In this document: one piece after another, positions 1-5,314 of the stretch
Numbering within the stretch: position 1 is the first letter of the stretch
How the letters are laid out: the number at the start of each line of letters is the position of its first letter
Assembly (NCBI GenBank): GCA_023269645.1
Contig: JAHFPR010000060.1
Coordinates: 1 to 9,844 of the forward strand
Length of the DNA: 9,844 nt
Reading direction: 5' to 3'
DNA from: Alphaproteobacteria bacterium
GTDB lineage: Bacteria; Pseudomonadota; Alphaproteobacteria; Rickettsiales; UBA8987
Notes under the pieces: generated by a model
Databases searched by the model: none
What the model was told of the DNA's origin: nothing
What the model saw: the letters and a program-made list of their open reading frames with translations, nothing else
Program-made: the position numbers and the translations under genes

Positions 1-407
1 GCGAGGCGGGCGCGGATCAGGTGTTCGGCGATCTCGGCAATGATACTGTTCGCGGCGGGCAGGATAACGATGTGCTCCACGGCGGTAAGGGCGACGATGG
101 ACTGTGGGGCGATCTCGGCAACGATACGCTTTACGGAGAACTGGGCAACGATGCGCTTTCCGGCGGCGCGGGGAATGATGTTTTCGTATTTGGTGCAAAC
201 AGCGGGCAGGACGTTATTACGGATTTCCAGGAGGCCGGGGCGGTGGACGTGCTCGCCATACTGTCCGCTATTTTTGCTACTCCGGCGGATGCGATGGCGC
301 ATACCAGCCTGGTGGCGGGGAGCGAAGTGGTGAATCTCGGCGGCGGAAACACCCTCACGCTTTCAGGTATCACCACGATTGCCGTGGATGATTTCCTGAT
401 TCTTTAA
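1..407 (+). CDS. C-terminal end of an RTX-type (haemolysin-type calcium-binding) secreted protein, 5' end outside window
   Basis: The reading frame is open from the left edge (first full codon at base 3) to a TAA at 405-407, giving 134 visible residues. The first ~55 residues are glycine/aspartate-rich nonapeptide repeats of the RTX type, with units such as GDLGNDTVRGG, GGKGDDGLWG and GGAGNDVFVF. These form a calcium-binding parallel beta-roll in known RTX proteins. After them comes a non-repetitive tail with GQDVITDF, a Gly/Asn/Thr stretch, and a hydrophobic end, VDDFLIL. That layout is typical of the uncleaved C-terminal signal read by type I (ABC/MFP/TolC) secretion systems. The export route is inferred from family knowledge; no secretion genes are visible. 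The catalytic or adhesive part, if any, lies upstream, so the specific activity (protease, lipase, adhesin, S-layer) cannot be stated. At DNA level the repeats show near-identical blocks around 28-45 and 109-126. Confidence 0.85.
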   Translation, partial: EAGADQVFGDLGNDTVRGGQDNDVLHGGKGDDGLWGDLGNDTLYGELGNDALSGGAGNDVFVFGANSGQDVITDFQEAGAVDVLAILSAIFATPADAMAHTSLVAGSEVVNLGGGNTLTLSGITTIAVDDFLIL

Positions 408-432
408 GCGGCGGGGTGTCAACGCCGGAACT

Positions 433-480
433 ATAGTCGTTTTACTTAAGAATCCAGAAATTCTTAAGTAAAACGACTAT
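433..480. repeat. Perfect 21-bp inverted repeat with 6-nt loop
   Basis: The left arm 433-453 (starts atagtcgttttactt) is exactly complementary to the right arm 460-480, with the loop ccagaa at 454-459. It starts 25 bases after the stop of the RTX gene. It lacks a strong T-run on either strand, so a simple terminator role is not obvious. The arm sequence reappears in diverged form at the right end of the neighbouring hairpin block (554-570, inverted), which suggests a repeat-element origin. Confidence 0.8.
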
Positions 481-482
481 CA

Positions 483-508
483 AAACCGCCTCCGAAAGAG
501 GCGGGTTT
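483..508. terminator. Rho-independent terminator, probably bidirectional
   Basis: A GC-rich stem ccgcctc (486-492) pairs with gaggcgg (498-504) around a cgaaa loop. It is flanked by AAAA on the left and GTTT on the right. Read on the minus strand, the stem is followed by a TTTT tract, so it suits termination of the tRNA-Gln transcript. Read on the plus strand, it could end the RTX gene transcript. Confidence 0.65.
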
Positions 509-529
509 GCGCCGCGTAGCGGGCGTACC

Positions 530-559
530 ACCTTATTTTTTCCGTAGGAAAAATAAGGT
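530..559. repeat. AT-rich inverted repeat with U/A tracts beside tRNA-Gln
   Basis: The left arm at 530-543 (accttattttttcc) pairs with the right arm at 547-559 (ggaaaaataaggt) around a gtag loop, with a single unpaired T. It lies 17 bases beyond the tRNA 3' end in the direction of tRNA transcription. It might act in tRNA 3' processing or termination. Its right flank (to 570) resembles the arm of the 433-480 repeat. Confidence 0.6.
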
Positions 560-575
560 GAAATGACTATGGAGT

Positions 576-649
576 TGGCTGGGGCGCCAGGGTTCGAACC
601 TGGGATGGCGGGATCAAAACCCGCTGCCTTACCGCTTGGCTACGCCCCA
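576..649 (-). tRNA. tRNA-Gln (anticodon TTG), CCA encoded
   Basis: The minus strand folds as a complete 74-nt cloverleaf. The acceptor stem pairs TGGGGCG with CGCCCCA, followed by discriminator G and an encoded CCA (complement of 576-578). The D arm begins GCCAAGCGGTAAGGC. The anticodon stem-loop GCGGGTTTTGATCCCGC carries TTG. The T arm is CCAGG-TTCGAAC-CCTGG. The UUG anticodon reads CAA (and CAG by wobble or modification). It stands alone, downstream of cutA in the same direction, with its own possible promoter at 663-691 and hairpins beyond its 3' end. Confidence 0.96.
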
Positions 650-662
650 GCAATGCGCAGAT

Positions 663-691
663 GGTATAGAGGATGTTTCCGGAAGATTCAA
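663..691 (-). promoter_or_regulatory. Possible sigma70-type promoter for tRNA-Gln
   Basis: On the minus strand a -35-like TTGAAT (complement of 686-691) and a -10-like TATACC (663-668) are separated by exactly 17 bases. The -10 ends 13 bases before the tRNA 5' end. Each hexamer matches 4 of 6 consensus positions, so this is a modest prediction. Read-through from cutA is an alternative. Confidence 0.4.
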
Positions 692-698
692 CAATCCA

Positions 699-1070
699 TC
701 AGAGAGCAACCGATTCCTCCACCCATTTCAGGAAATCGGGGTTTCCGGCTTCGATGGGCAGTGCCACGATGCACGGGCAATCATAGGAATGCAGGGCGAG
801 GATGCGCGCCTGCGCTTTCTCCAGCGCATCCCGGCTGGTTTTTGCGATGAGCACGGTTTCCTGCGCCTCCTGAATTTCCCCCTTCCACCGGAAGATGCTG
901 GTGGCTCCGGGCAGGACATTCGCGCAGGCGATCAATTTCTCCAGCACCAGCGTGCGGGCGATATTCCGGGCTTCTTCCGGCGTGGGGCAGGTGATGTAGA
1001 GGAGGTGGGGCATATGATGGATGAACAGAGAGCCGATTTTCCGAATATCCATTATCCGGTCATCCATCAT
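699..1070 (-). CDS. cutA: CutA divalent cation tolerance family protein
   Basis: This encodes a CutA1-family protein, a small ferredoxin-like fold that forms very stable trimers. It was named from copper tolerance in E. coli, but its physiological role is not settled. The recognisable core starts at MPHLLYITCPTPEEA (ATG at 1013) and continues through EKLIACANVLPGATSIFRW, KGEIQEAQETVLIAKT and LHSYDCPCIVALPI, matching the family in order and in length (about 104 residues). The start is uncertain. ATG at 1070 (123 aa) has an AAGGA 10 bases upstream and good codon use in the extension. ATGs at 1052 and 1013 lack a clear ribosome-binding site. However, a TATAAG abuts the 1070 ATG on the minus strand; if that is the -10 box, translation must begin further in, and 1013 gives the classical length. 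It is divergent from prs and upstream of tRNA-Gln. The family call is firm and the start is not. Confidence 0.88.
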   Translation of the reverse strand: MMDDRIMDIRKIGSLFIHHMPHLLYITCPTPEEARNIARTLVLEKLIACANVLPGATSIFRWKGEIQEAQETVLIAKTSRDALEKAQARILALHSYDCPCIVALPIEAGNPDFLKWVEESVAL

Positions 1071-1083
1071 CTTATAAAAATCC

Positions 1084-1112
1084 TTTACAACCTGCAAGAA
1101 TCTTGTTATAAG
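1084..1112 (+). promoter_or_regulatory. Predicted sigma70-type promoter for prs
   Basis: TTTACA (1084-1089) and TATAAG (1107-1112) are separated by 17 bases; each matches 5 of 6 consensus positions. A transcript would start near 1119 and carry a leader of about 87 nt before the prs GTG. The site lies in the gap between divergent cutA and prs, where a promoter is expected. Nothing else recognisable was seen between 1113 and 1193. Confidence 0.55.
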
Positions 1113-1205
1113 GCGCGCCCCGGACTGGGACGGGTGCGTAACGCTTCCAAGCGATACCAAAAGCAATCAAGCGTCCAGGCAGGCCTTAATTATAAGGTGT
1201 GAGCG

Positions 1206-2147
1206 GTGAAAATTATTGCAGGCAACAGCAATCTCGCTATGGCGGAAGCCGTGGCGGATTATCTCAAGGTTCCGTTGATGAAAGCGATTGTAAAACGCTT
1301 CGCCGACGAGGAAGTTTTCGTGGAAATCCAGGAAAATGTGCGCGGTGAGGATGTATTCCTCATCCAGTCTACCTCCTATCCCGCCAACGATAATATCATG
1401 GAGCTGCTGGTGTGCATTGATGCGCTGCGGCGCGCCTCTGCCCGGCGCATCACGGCGGTGATGCCCTATTTCGGCTATGCGCGGCAGGATAGAAAACCCG
1501 GCCCCCGCACCCCGATTACCGCCAAGCTGGTGGCCAACCTGATTACCTCCGCCGGGGCGAATCGTGTGCTGACTCTGGATTTACACGCCGGACAGATTCA
1601 GGGTTTTTTCGATATTCCGCTGGATAATCTTTATGCCTCCCCGGTGATGATCAAGGACATTAAAAACGGCTTTGACATGAACAACGTGACCGTGGTTTCC
1701 CCGGATGTGGGGGGTGTGGTGCGCGCCCGCGCTTTCGCCAAGCGCATTGATGCCGATCTGGCTATTATTGATAAACGCCGGGAGCGCGCCGGGATTTCGG
1801 AAGTGATGCACATTATCGGCGAAGTGGATGGCCGCGAATGCATCATCGTGGATGATATTGTGGATTCCGCCGGAACGCTGTGCAACGCTGCGAAGGCACT
1901 GATGGAAGCGGGCGCAAAATCCGTGGATGCCTATATCACGCATGGGGTGCTTTCCGGCTCCGCGTGCGACAGGATAAAGAATTCGGCACTGCGCAGCCTT
2001 GCGGTTACGGATAGCATACCGCTGACGAAAGAATGCGAGGCGTTGAAGAAGATACGGGTGGTGACGGTCGCCCCCCTCATCGCCGAGGCGATGCAGCGTA
2101 TTGCCGAGGAAACTTCGGTTTCCAGTTTGTTTAATGAGATTCCGTAA
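1206..2147 (+). CDS. prs: Ribose-phosphate pyrophosphokinase (PRPP synthetase)
   Basis: This cytosolic enzyme transfers pyrophosphate from ATP to ribose 5-phosphate to make PRPP, the precursor for purine, pyrimidine, NAD, histidine and tryptophan synthesis. The 313 residues match the usual length of class I enzymes (about 315). Motifs seen are the ATP-site segment PYFGYARQDRK (87-97), RTPITAKLVANLI (101-113), the metal/signature segment LDLHAGQIQGFFD (124-136), the flexible-loop DKRRERAG (189-196) and the PRPP-binding loop CIIVDDIVDSAGTL (212-225). Translation starts at GTG, chosen because AAGGTG lies six bases upstream and the N-terminus aligns with the family (MKIIAGNSN). It is the first gene of a same-strand set with rplY, pth and ychF. 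A 69-bp palindrome begins two bases after its stop. No truncation or missing catalytic residue was noticed. Confidence 0.97.
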   Translation: MKIIAGNSNLAMAEAVADYLKVPLMKAIVKRFADEEVFVEIQENVRGEDVFLIQSTSYPANDNIMELLVCIDALRRASARRITAVMPYFGYARQDRKPGPRTPITAKLVANLITSAGANRVLTLDLHAGQIQGFFDIPLDNLYASPVMIKDIKNGFDMNNVTVVSPDVGGVVRARAFAKRIDADLAIIDKRRERAGISEVMHIIGEVDGRECIIVDDIVDSAGTLCNAAKALMEAGAKSVDAYITHGVLSGSACDRIKNSALRSLAVTDSIPLTKECEALKKIRVVTVAPLIAEAMQRIAEETSVSSLFNEIP

Positions 2148-2148
2148 C

Positions 2149-2217
2149 TGTCATCCTGAGCAAAGCGAAGGATCTCCCGCCTGTTGCATGAGATCCTTCG
2201 CTTTGCTCAGGATGACA
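2149..2217. repeat. 69-bp intergenic palindrome, copy 1
   Basis: A perfect 28-bp inverted repeat has its left arm at 2149-2176 and right arm at 2190-2217 around a 13-nt loop. The arm begins tgtcatcctgagcaaagcga. It fills most of the prs-rplY spacer. It shares length, arm length and loop length with the copy at 3638-3706, but the loop sequence is unrelated. As RNA it would form a very stable hairpin, without a following T-run that would mark a classical terminator. Arms of this kind are, to my knowledge, common dispersed intergenic repeats in many bacterial genomes. Confidence 0.92.
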
Positions 2218-2242
2218 AAATAACCAACCAAGGAGTAAAAAC

Positions 2243-2947
2243 ATGGCTGAAAAACTCACACTCAACGCGGAAATCCGCGAAGGCAACGGAACCGGCAAGG
2301 CGCGCGAACTGCGCAGGCAGGGCTGGATTCCCGCTGTGATTTACGGCGGAAAATCGGAAGAAGTGAAGATTTCCGTGGAACAGAAACCGCTGCTGCTTGC
2401 TTACCAGAAGGGCGGCTTCCGCTCGCAGGTAATCGAGATTAAAACCCCTAAGGGAGCCATCCAGGTGCTGCCGCGTGAAATCCAGTTCCATCCGGTGACG
2501 GATATGCCGCTCCACGCGGATTTCCTGCGCGTGACCTCGGATCACAAGTTCAAGATCAAGGTGAAGGTGAACTTCAGGAACAAGGAAAAATCGCCCGGCA
2601 TCAAGCGTGGTGGCATTCTCAACATCGTGCGCCGCGAAATCGAGCTGTGGTGCGATGCCAGCAATATCCCGGAATCGCTTGAAGTGGATCTGGACGGCCT
2701 GCAGATCGGCCAATCTGTCCACATCAGCGCGATCAAGCTGCCGGAAGGCGTAATGCCGACCATTAAGGGACGTAACTTCACCGTGGCGACCATCGCTGGC
2801 CGTCAGAAGGAAGAAGAAGAGATCAAGCCGGTGGCTGCTGAGGCTGCAGAAGGTGCAGAAGGTGCGGAAGGTGCGGAAGCCACTGCCCCGGCGAAAGGTG
2901 CTGCTCCGGCGAAGGGTACTGAGGCCGCTCCGGCGAAGAAGAAATAG
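2243..2947 (+). CDS. rplY: 50S ribosomal protein L25, long CTC/TL5 form
   Basis: L25 binds the 5S rRNA (loop E region) in the large ribosomal subunit. The long form, called general stress protein Ctc in Bacillus and TL5 in Thermus, adds a second beta-rich domain. Here residues ~1-93 are the 5S-binding domain (MAEKLTLNAEIREGNGTGKA, then RRQGWIPAVIYGG and PREIQFHPVTDMPLHADFLR). Residues ~98-182 are the TL5 C-terminal domain (KVKVNFRNKEKSPGIKRGG, LEVDLDGLQIGQSVHIS). The last ~45 residues are a low-complexity tail made of EGA and PAKG repeats ending in APAKKK, with matching 9-bp DNA repeats around 2848-2880. The ATG has AAGGAG seven bases upstream. The 234-aa length fits the long form. It lies between prs and pth, probably co-transcribed, though 95 and 113 bp spacers with palindromes separate them. 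Confidence 0.96.
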   Translation: MAEKLTLNAEIREGNGTGKARELRRQGWIPAVIYGGKSEEVKISVEQKPLLLAYQKGGFRSQVIEIKTPKGAIQVLPREIQFHPVTDMPLHADFLRVTSDHKFKIKVKVNFRNKEKSPGIKRGGILNIVRREIELWCDASNIPESLEVDLDGLQIGQSVHISAIKLPEGVMPTIKGRNFTVATIAGRQKEEEEIKPVAAEAAEGAEGAEGAEATAPAKGAAPAKGTEAAPAKKK

Positions 2948-2956
2948 GCTTCGCTG

Positions 2957-3044
2957 GGAACAGGTTTCAGATGAGTAAACAGGAACAGGTTTCAGGTTTT
3001 AGGTTTCAGAAAAGAACATTGGAATCTGTTTCTGAAACCTGTTC
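2957..3044. repeat. Inverted-repeat cluster between rplY and pth
   Basis: The unit gaacaggtttcag occurs at 2958-2970 and 2983-2995 and partly again at 3001-3010 (aggtttcaga). Its exact complement lies at 3031-3044. Two competing stems are possible: 2958-2971 with 3031-3044 (14 bp), or the tight hairpin 3001-3012 with 3029-3040 (12 bp, extendable by three pairs with one bulge). It is unrelated in sequence to the 69-bp palindromes. No strong ribosome-binding site for pth is visible just after it. Confidence 0.75.
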
Positions 3045-3060
3045 TTGAAAGCTGTTCACT

Positions 3061-3648
3061 ATGCACACCACCTACCTTATCATCGGCCTTGGTAATCCCG
3101 GTGCGGAATATGCGGATACGCGGCATAATGCCGGGTTTATGGCGGTGGATGCCATCCGCCACTGCCATGATTTTTGCTCCGTGAAAAAGAAATTCAAAGG
3201 CCAGCTTGCCGAAGGCGAACTTAATGGCACGAAAGTGCTGGCACTGAAGCCGGAAACCTTTATGAACAATTCCGGGGTTGCCGTGCAGGCGGCGGTGCGC
3301 TTTTACAAGATTCCGCCGGAGCAGGTCATCGTGCTGTATGACGAACTGGATTTGCCGGTCGGCAAGGTGAAAGCCAAAACCGGCGGCGGGGATGGCGGGC
3401 ATAACGGTATTAAAAGCCTGGACGCGCATATCGGCAAGGGCTATCGGCGCATTCGTCTCGGCATCGGGCATCCGGGGGATAAGGAGCAGGTGCTGGGCTA
3501 TGTGCTGGGCGCGTTCTCCAGGGCGGAGCGGGCGGAGTTCGATAAGATACTGGGCAATGTGGCGGAAGCCATCCCCGCCATGATCGGCGGAAGCAATTCG
3601 GATTTTACGACGAAGTTGGCGTTGATTAACAAAAAACTGTCATCCTGA
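3061..3648 (+). CDS. pth: Peptidyl-tRNA hydrolase
   Basis: Pth cleaves the ester bond of peptidyl-tRNAs released from stalled ribosomes, recycling tRNA in the cytosol. The 195 residues match the bacterial Pth family (E. coli 194). Seen in order: IIGLGNPGAEYADTRHNAGF with Asn12 and the catalytic His22 (His20 in E. coli), KPETFMNNSG with Asn69, YDELDLPVG with Asp94 (Asp93 in E. coli), GGGDGGHNGIKS with Asn115, and RIRLGIGHPGDKEQVLGYVL. All active-site residues are present. The ATG at 3061 fits the family N-terminus, but only a weak GAAAG lies upstream. The final codons and the TGA stop (3646-3648) lie inside a 69-bp palindrome, so the last residues (Leu-Ser-Ser) are encoded by that repeat. It sits upstream of ychF, its common partner in Proteobacteria. 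Confidence 0.97.
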   Translation: MHTTYLIIGLGNPGAEYADTRHNAGFMAVDAIRHCHDFCSVKKKFKGQLAEGELNGTKVLALKPETFMNNSGVAVQAAVRFYKIPPEQVIVLYDELDLPVGKVKAKTGGGDGGHNGIKSLDAHIGKGYRRIRLGIGHPGDKEQVLGYVLGAFSRAERAEFDKILGNVAEAIPAMIGGSNSDFTTKLALINKKLSS

Positions 3649-3706
3649 GCGAAGCGAAGGATCTCAAGCCACGCGCGGGAGATCCTTCGCTTCGCTCAGG
3701 ATGACA
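3638..3706. repeat. 69-bp intergenic palindrome, copy 2, overlapping the pth stop
   Basis: A perfect 28-bp inverted repeat has its left arm at 3638-3665 and right arm at 3679-3706 with a 13-nt loop (aagccacgcgcgg). The arms match copy 1 (2149-2217) except for one base pair: A:T in copy 1 at 2162 is G:C here at 3651, changed in both arms so pairing is kept. The left arm covers the end of pth including its stop codon. The right arm ends 15 bases before the ychF start. Confidence 0.92.
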
Positions 3707-3721
3707 AACTTAGGAAAAAAC

Positions 3722-4819
3722 ATGAGCTTCAAATGCGGTATCGTCGGCCTTCCGAACGTGGGGAAATCCACGCTGTTTAACGCGCTCACCAGCACGGCGG
3801 CGGCGGAGGCGGCGAATTATCCGTTCTGCACCATTGAGCCGAATATCGGGCGGGTGGCGATTCCTGATGCGCGGATGCAGGTGCTGGCGAATATCGCCGG
3901 TTCGGCAAAGCTGATTCCCAGCCAGATCGAGTTCGTGGACATTGCCGGGCTGGTGAAGGGTGCGAGCAAGGGGGGGGGGCTTGGCAACCAATTCCTCGGC
4001 CATATCAGGGAAGTAGACGTGATTGTTTATGTGCTGCGTTGCTTCGATAACGGCGACATCGTGCACGTGGAAGGCAGCATCGAGCCGCTGCGTGATGCGG
4101 ATATTATCGAAACCGAGCTGATTTATGCCGATCTGGAATCGCTGGAGAAGCGCATCCCGAACCTGGAGAAAAAAGCGCGTCAGGATAAAGAGGCCGCTAC
4201 GCAACTGGAGCTTATCCGGCGCATCCTGCCGCTGCTTGGGCAGGGGAAAGCTGCGCGGTTTGCGGAGGTCTCCGAGGATGAGCGCAAGCAGTTCGCCATG
4301 CTGCAGCTCCTCACCGCCAAGCCGGTGATGTATGTCTGCAACATGAGTGAAACGGAAGTGGTGGCGGGGAACGAATATTCCCGTAAGGTGGAGGCGATGG
4401 TGAAGGAGAAACACGCTTCCAGCATCCGCATTTCTGCGCGCATTGAGGAGGAAATCGCCAATCTTCCGGATGAAAACGACAAGAAAGAGTTTCTGGCGGC
4501 GGCGGGGCTTTCCGAAACTGGCCTGAGCAGCATCATCCGCCTGTGTTACAGCCTGCTGAAGCAGATTACGTTCTTCACTGTCGGCCCCAAGGAGTGCCAC
4601 GCCTGGAACGTGCATGAAGGCGCAACCGCGCCGGAAGCGGCGGGAGCGATCCATACGGATTTCCAGCGCGGATTCATCTCCGCCGAAACGATTGCCTATC
4701 AGGATTATGTCGCCTGCAAGGGCGAGCAGGGCGCGAAAGAAACCGGAAAAATGCGCGTGGAAGGAAAGAATTATACCGTGAAAGACGGCGATGTCTTCCA
4801 CTTCCGGTTCAATGTGTAA
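3722..4819 (+). CDS. ychF: Ribosome-binding ATPase YchF (Obg/OLA1 family)
   Basis: YchF is a universally conserved P-loop protein of the Obg family. It prefers ATP over GTP, binds the 70S ribosome and has been linked to stress and redox responses. The 365 residues (E. coli 363) show the G1 P-loop GLPNVGKS (9-16), the G3 region FVDIAGLVKG (71-80) followed by a glycine-rich GNQFL segment, NMSE (207-210) in place of the NKxD guanine specificity motif, which is the hallmark of ATP-using YchF, and a C-terminal TGS domain (about 280-365, ending DGDVFHFRFNV). The ATG at 3722 is chosen over an in-frame ATG at 3701, because the latter lies inside the palindrome. AGGA sits six bases before 3722 and MSFKCGIVGLPNVGKS is the family N-terminus. 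Ten consecutive G bases at 3970-3979 encode the glycine run where most relatives have KGEGLGN. Confidence 0.97.
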   Translation: MSFKCGIVGLPNVGKSTLFNALTSTAAAEAANYPFCTIEPNIGRVAIPDARMQVLANIAGSAKLIPSQIEFVDIAGLVKGASKGGGLGNQFLGHIREVDVIVYVLRCFDNGDIVHVEGSIEPLRDADIIETELIYADLESLEKRIPNLEKKARQDKEAATQLELIRRILPLLGQGKAARFAEVSEDERKQFAMLQLLTAKPVMYVCNMSETEVVAGNEYSRKVEAMVKEKHASSIRISARIEEEIANLPDENDKKEFLAAAGLSETGLSSIIRLCYSLLKQITFFTVGPKECHAWNVHEGATAPEAAGAIHTDFQRGFISAETIAYQDYVACKGEQGAKETGKMRVEGKNYTVKDGDVFHFRFNV

Positions 4820-4861
4820 GAACCAGTTTAGAACCTCCCCCTGCCGGGCTGCCTGGACGAA

Positions 4862-5218
4862 TTAAGCTGCTTCTTTCTTAGCTTTCGCGGGCTTTTTCGC
4901 TTTCGGTGCTTCGGGGGCTTCGCCGCCAGTCTGGGCGAGGAGCATGGCTTTCTTGATCTGCCGCTTCAGCTTGATGCCTTCCACGGAAAGATTGCGATCC
5001 GAAGCCGTGACGAGGAATTTATCCAGCCCGCCGTTATGATCAATGGAACGCAGCGTATGTGCGGCGATTTTCAGGCTGAAATTACGATCCAGCACGTCGC
5101 TGCGCAGCTTGATGTGATGGATATTCACCTTGAAGCGGCGATTGGTTTTGTTTTCCGCATGGGACACAATATGCCCGAACTGCGCTTCTTTTCCTGTTAA
5201 ATCACAACGCCGCGACAT
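4862..5218 (-). CDS. rpmB: 50S ribosomal protein L28
   Basis: L28 is a small basic protein of the large ribosomal subunit. The sequence starts MSRRCDLTGKEAQFGHIVSH and continues with NKTNRRFKVNIHH, LKIAAHTLRSIDHNGGLD; the SRxCxxTGK start and the NxxRRF block are family signatures. ATG at 5218 is chosen because AAAGGA lies seven bases upstream and it gives the canonical N-terminus; a longer frame upstream runs into the promoter. At 118 residues it is longer than many L28 proteins. The extra length is an Ala/Lys/Pro/Glu tail (about 98-118, EAPEAPKAKKPAKAKKEAA). No zinc-binding cysteine pairs are present. It is downstream of pyrD on the same strand but has its own likely promoter. It converges on ychF with a 42-bp gap, in which I see no convincing terminator. 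Confidence 0.96.
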   Translation of the reverse strand: MSRRCDLTGKEAQFGHIVSHAENKTNRRFKVNIHHIKLRSDVLDRNFSLKIAAHTLRSIDHNGGLDKFLVTASDRNLSVEGIKLKRQIKKAMLLAQTGGEAPEAPKAKKPAKAKKEAA

Positions 5219-5276
5219 GGCTTTTTCCTTTGTAATCGTATGGTAAGGGTATATTTTCTGCCCCGTAGGGAGCACA

Positions 5277-5304
5277 ACTATACAAAAAAATGCGGTGAGG
5301 TCAA
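5277..5304 (-). promoter_or_regulatory. Predicted sigma70-type promoter for rpmB
   Basis: On the minus strand TTGACC (complement of 5299-5304) and TATAGT (5277-5282) are separated by 16 bases, each one mismatch from consensus. The intervening T-run (seven T) could help melting. Predicted initiation near 5270 gives a leader of roughly 50 nt ending in the AAAGGA of rpmB. It lies in the 96-bp gap after the pyrD stop. Confidence 0.65.
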
Positions 5305-5314
5305 GGGAAATTGT

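Noticed and set aside
636..1202. A 188-codon plus-strand frame covering the tRNA edge and the complement of cutA
   Set aside because: It overlaps tRNA-Gln and cutA in antisense and runs through the cutA-prs promoter region. No family resemblance is seen.
2149..3706. CRISPR-like reading of the repeated 69-bp units
   Set aside because: There are only two copies about 1.5 kb apart, each a self-contained palindrome between genes, with no regular spacers and no cas genes.
3701..3721. In-frame ATG seven codons upstream of the ychF start
   Set aside because: It lies in the right arm of the palindrome, has no ribosome-binding site in the proper position, and adds residues absent from the YchF family N-terminus.
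3710..4801. A 363-codon open frame on the minus strand opposite ychF
   Set aside because: It mirrors ychF almost end to end. YchF has complete family motifs, whereas the antisense translation shows none.
4820..4861. Terminator between convergent ychF and rpmB
   Set aside because: The short ccgggctgcctgg segment gives only a weak stem with a wobble pair and no T-run on either strand. I could not support a terminator call.
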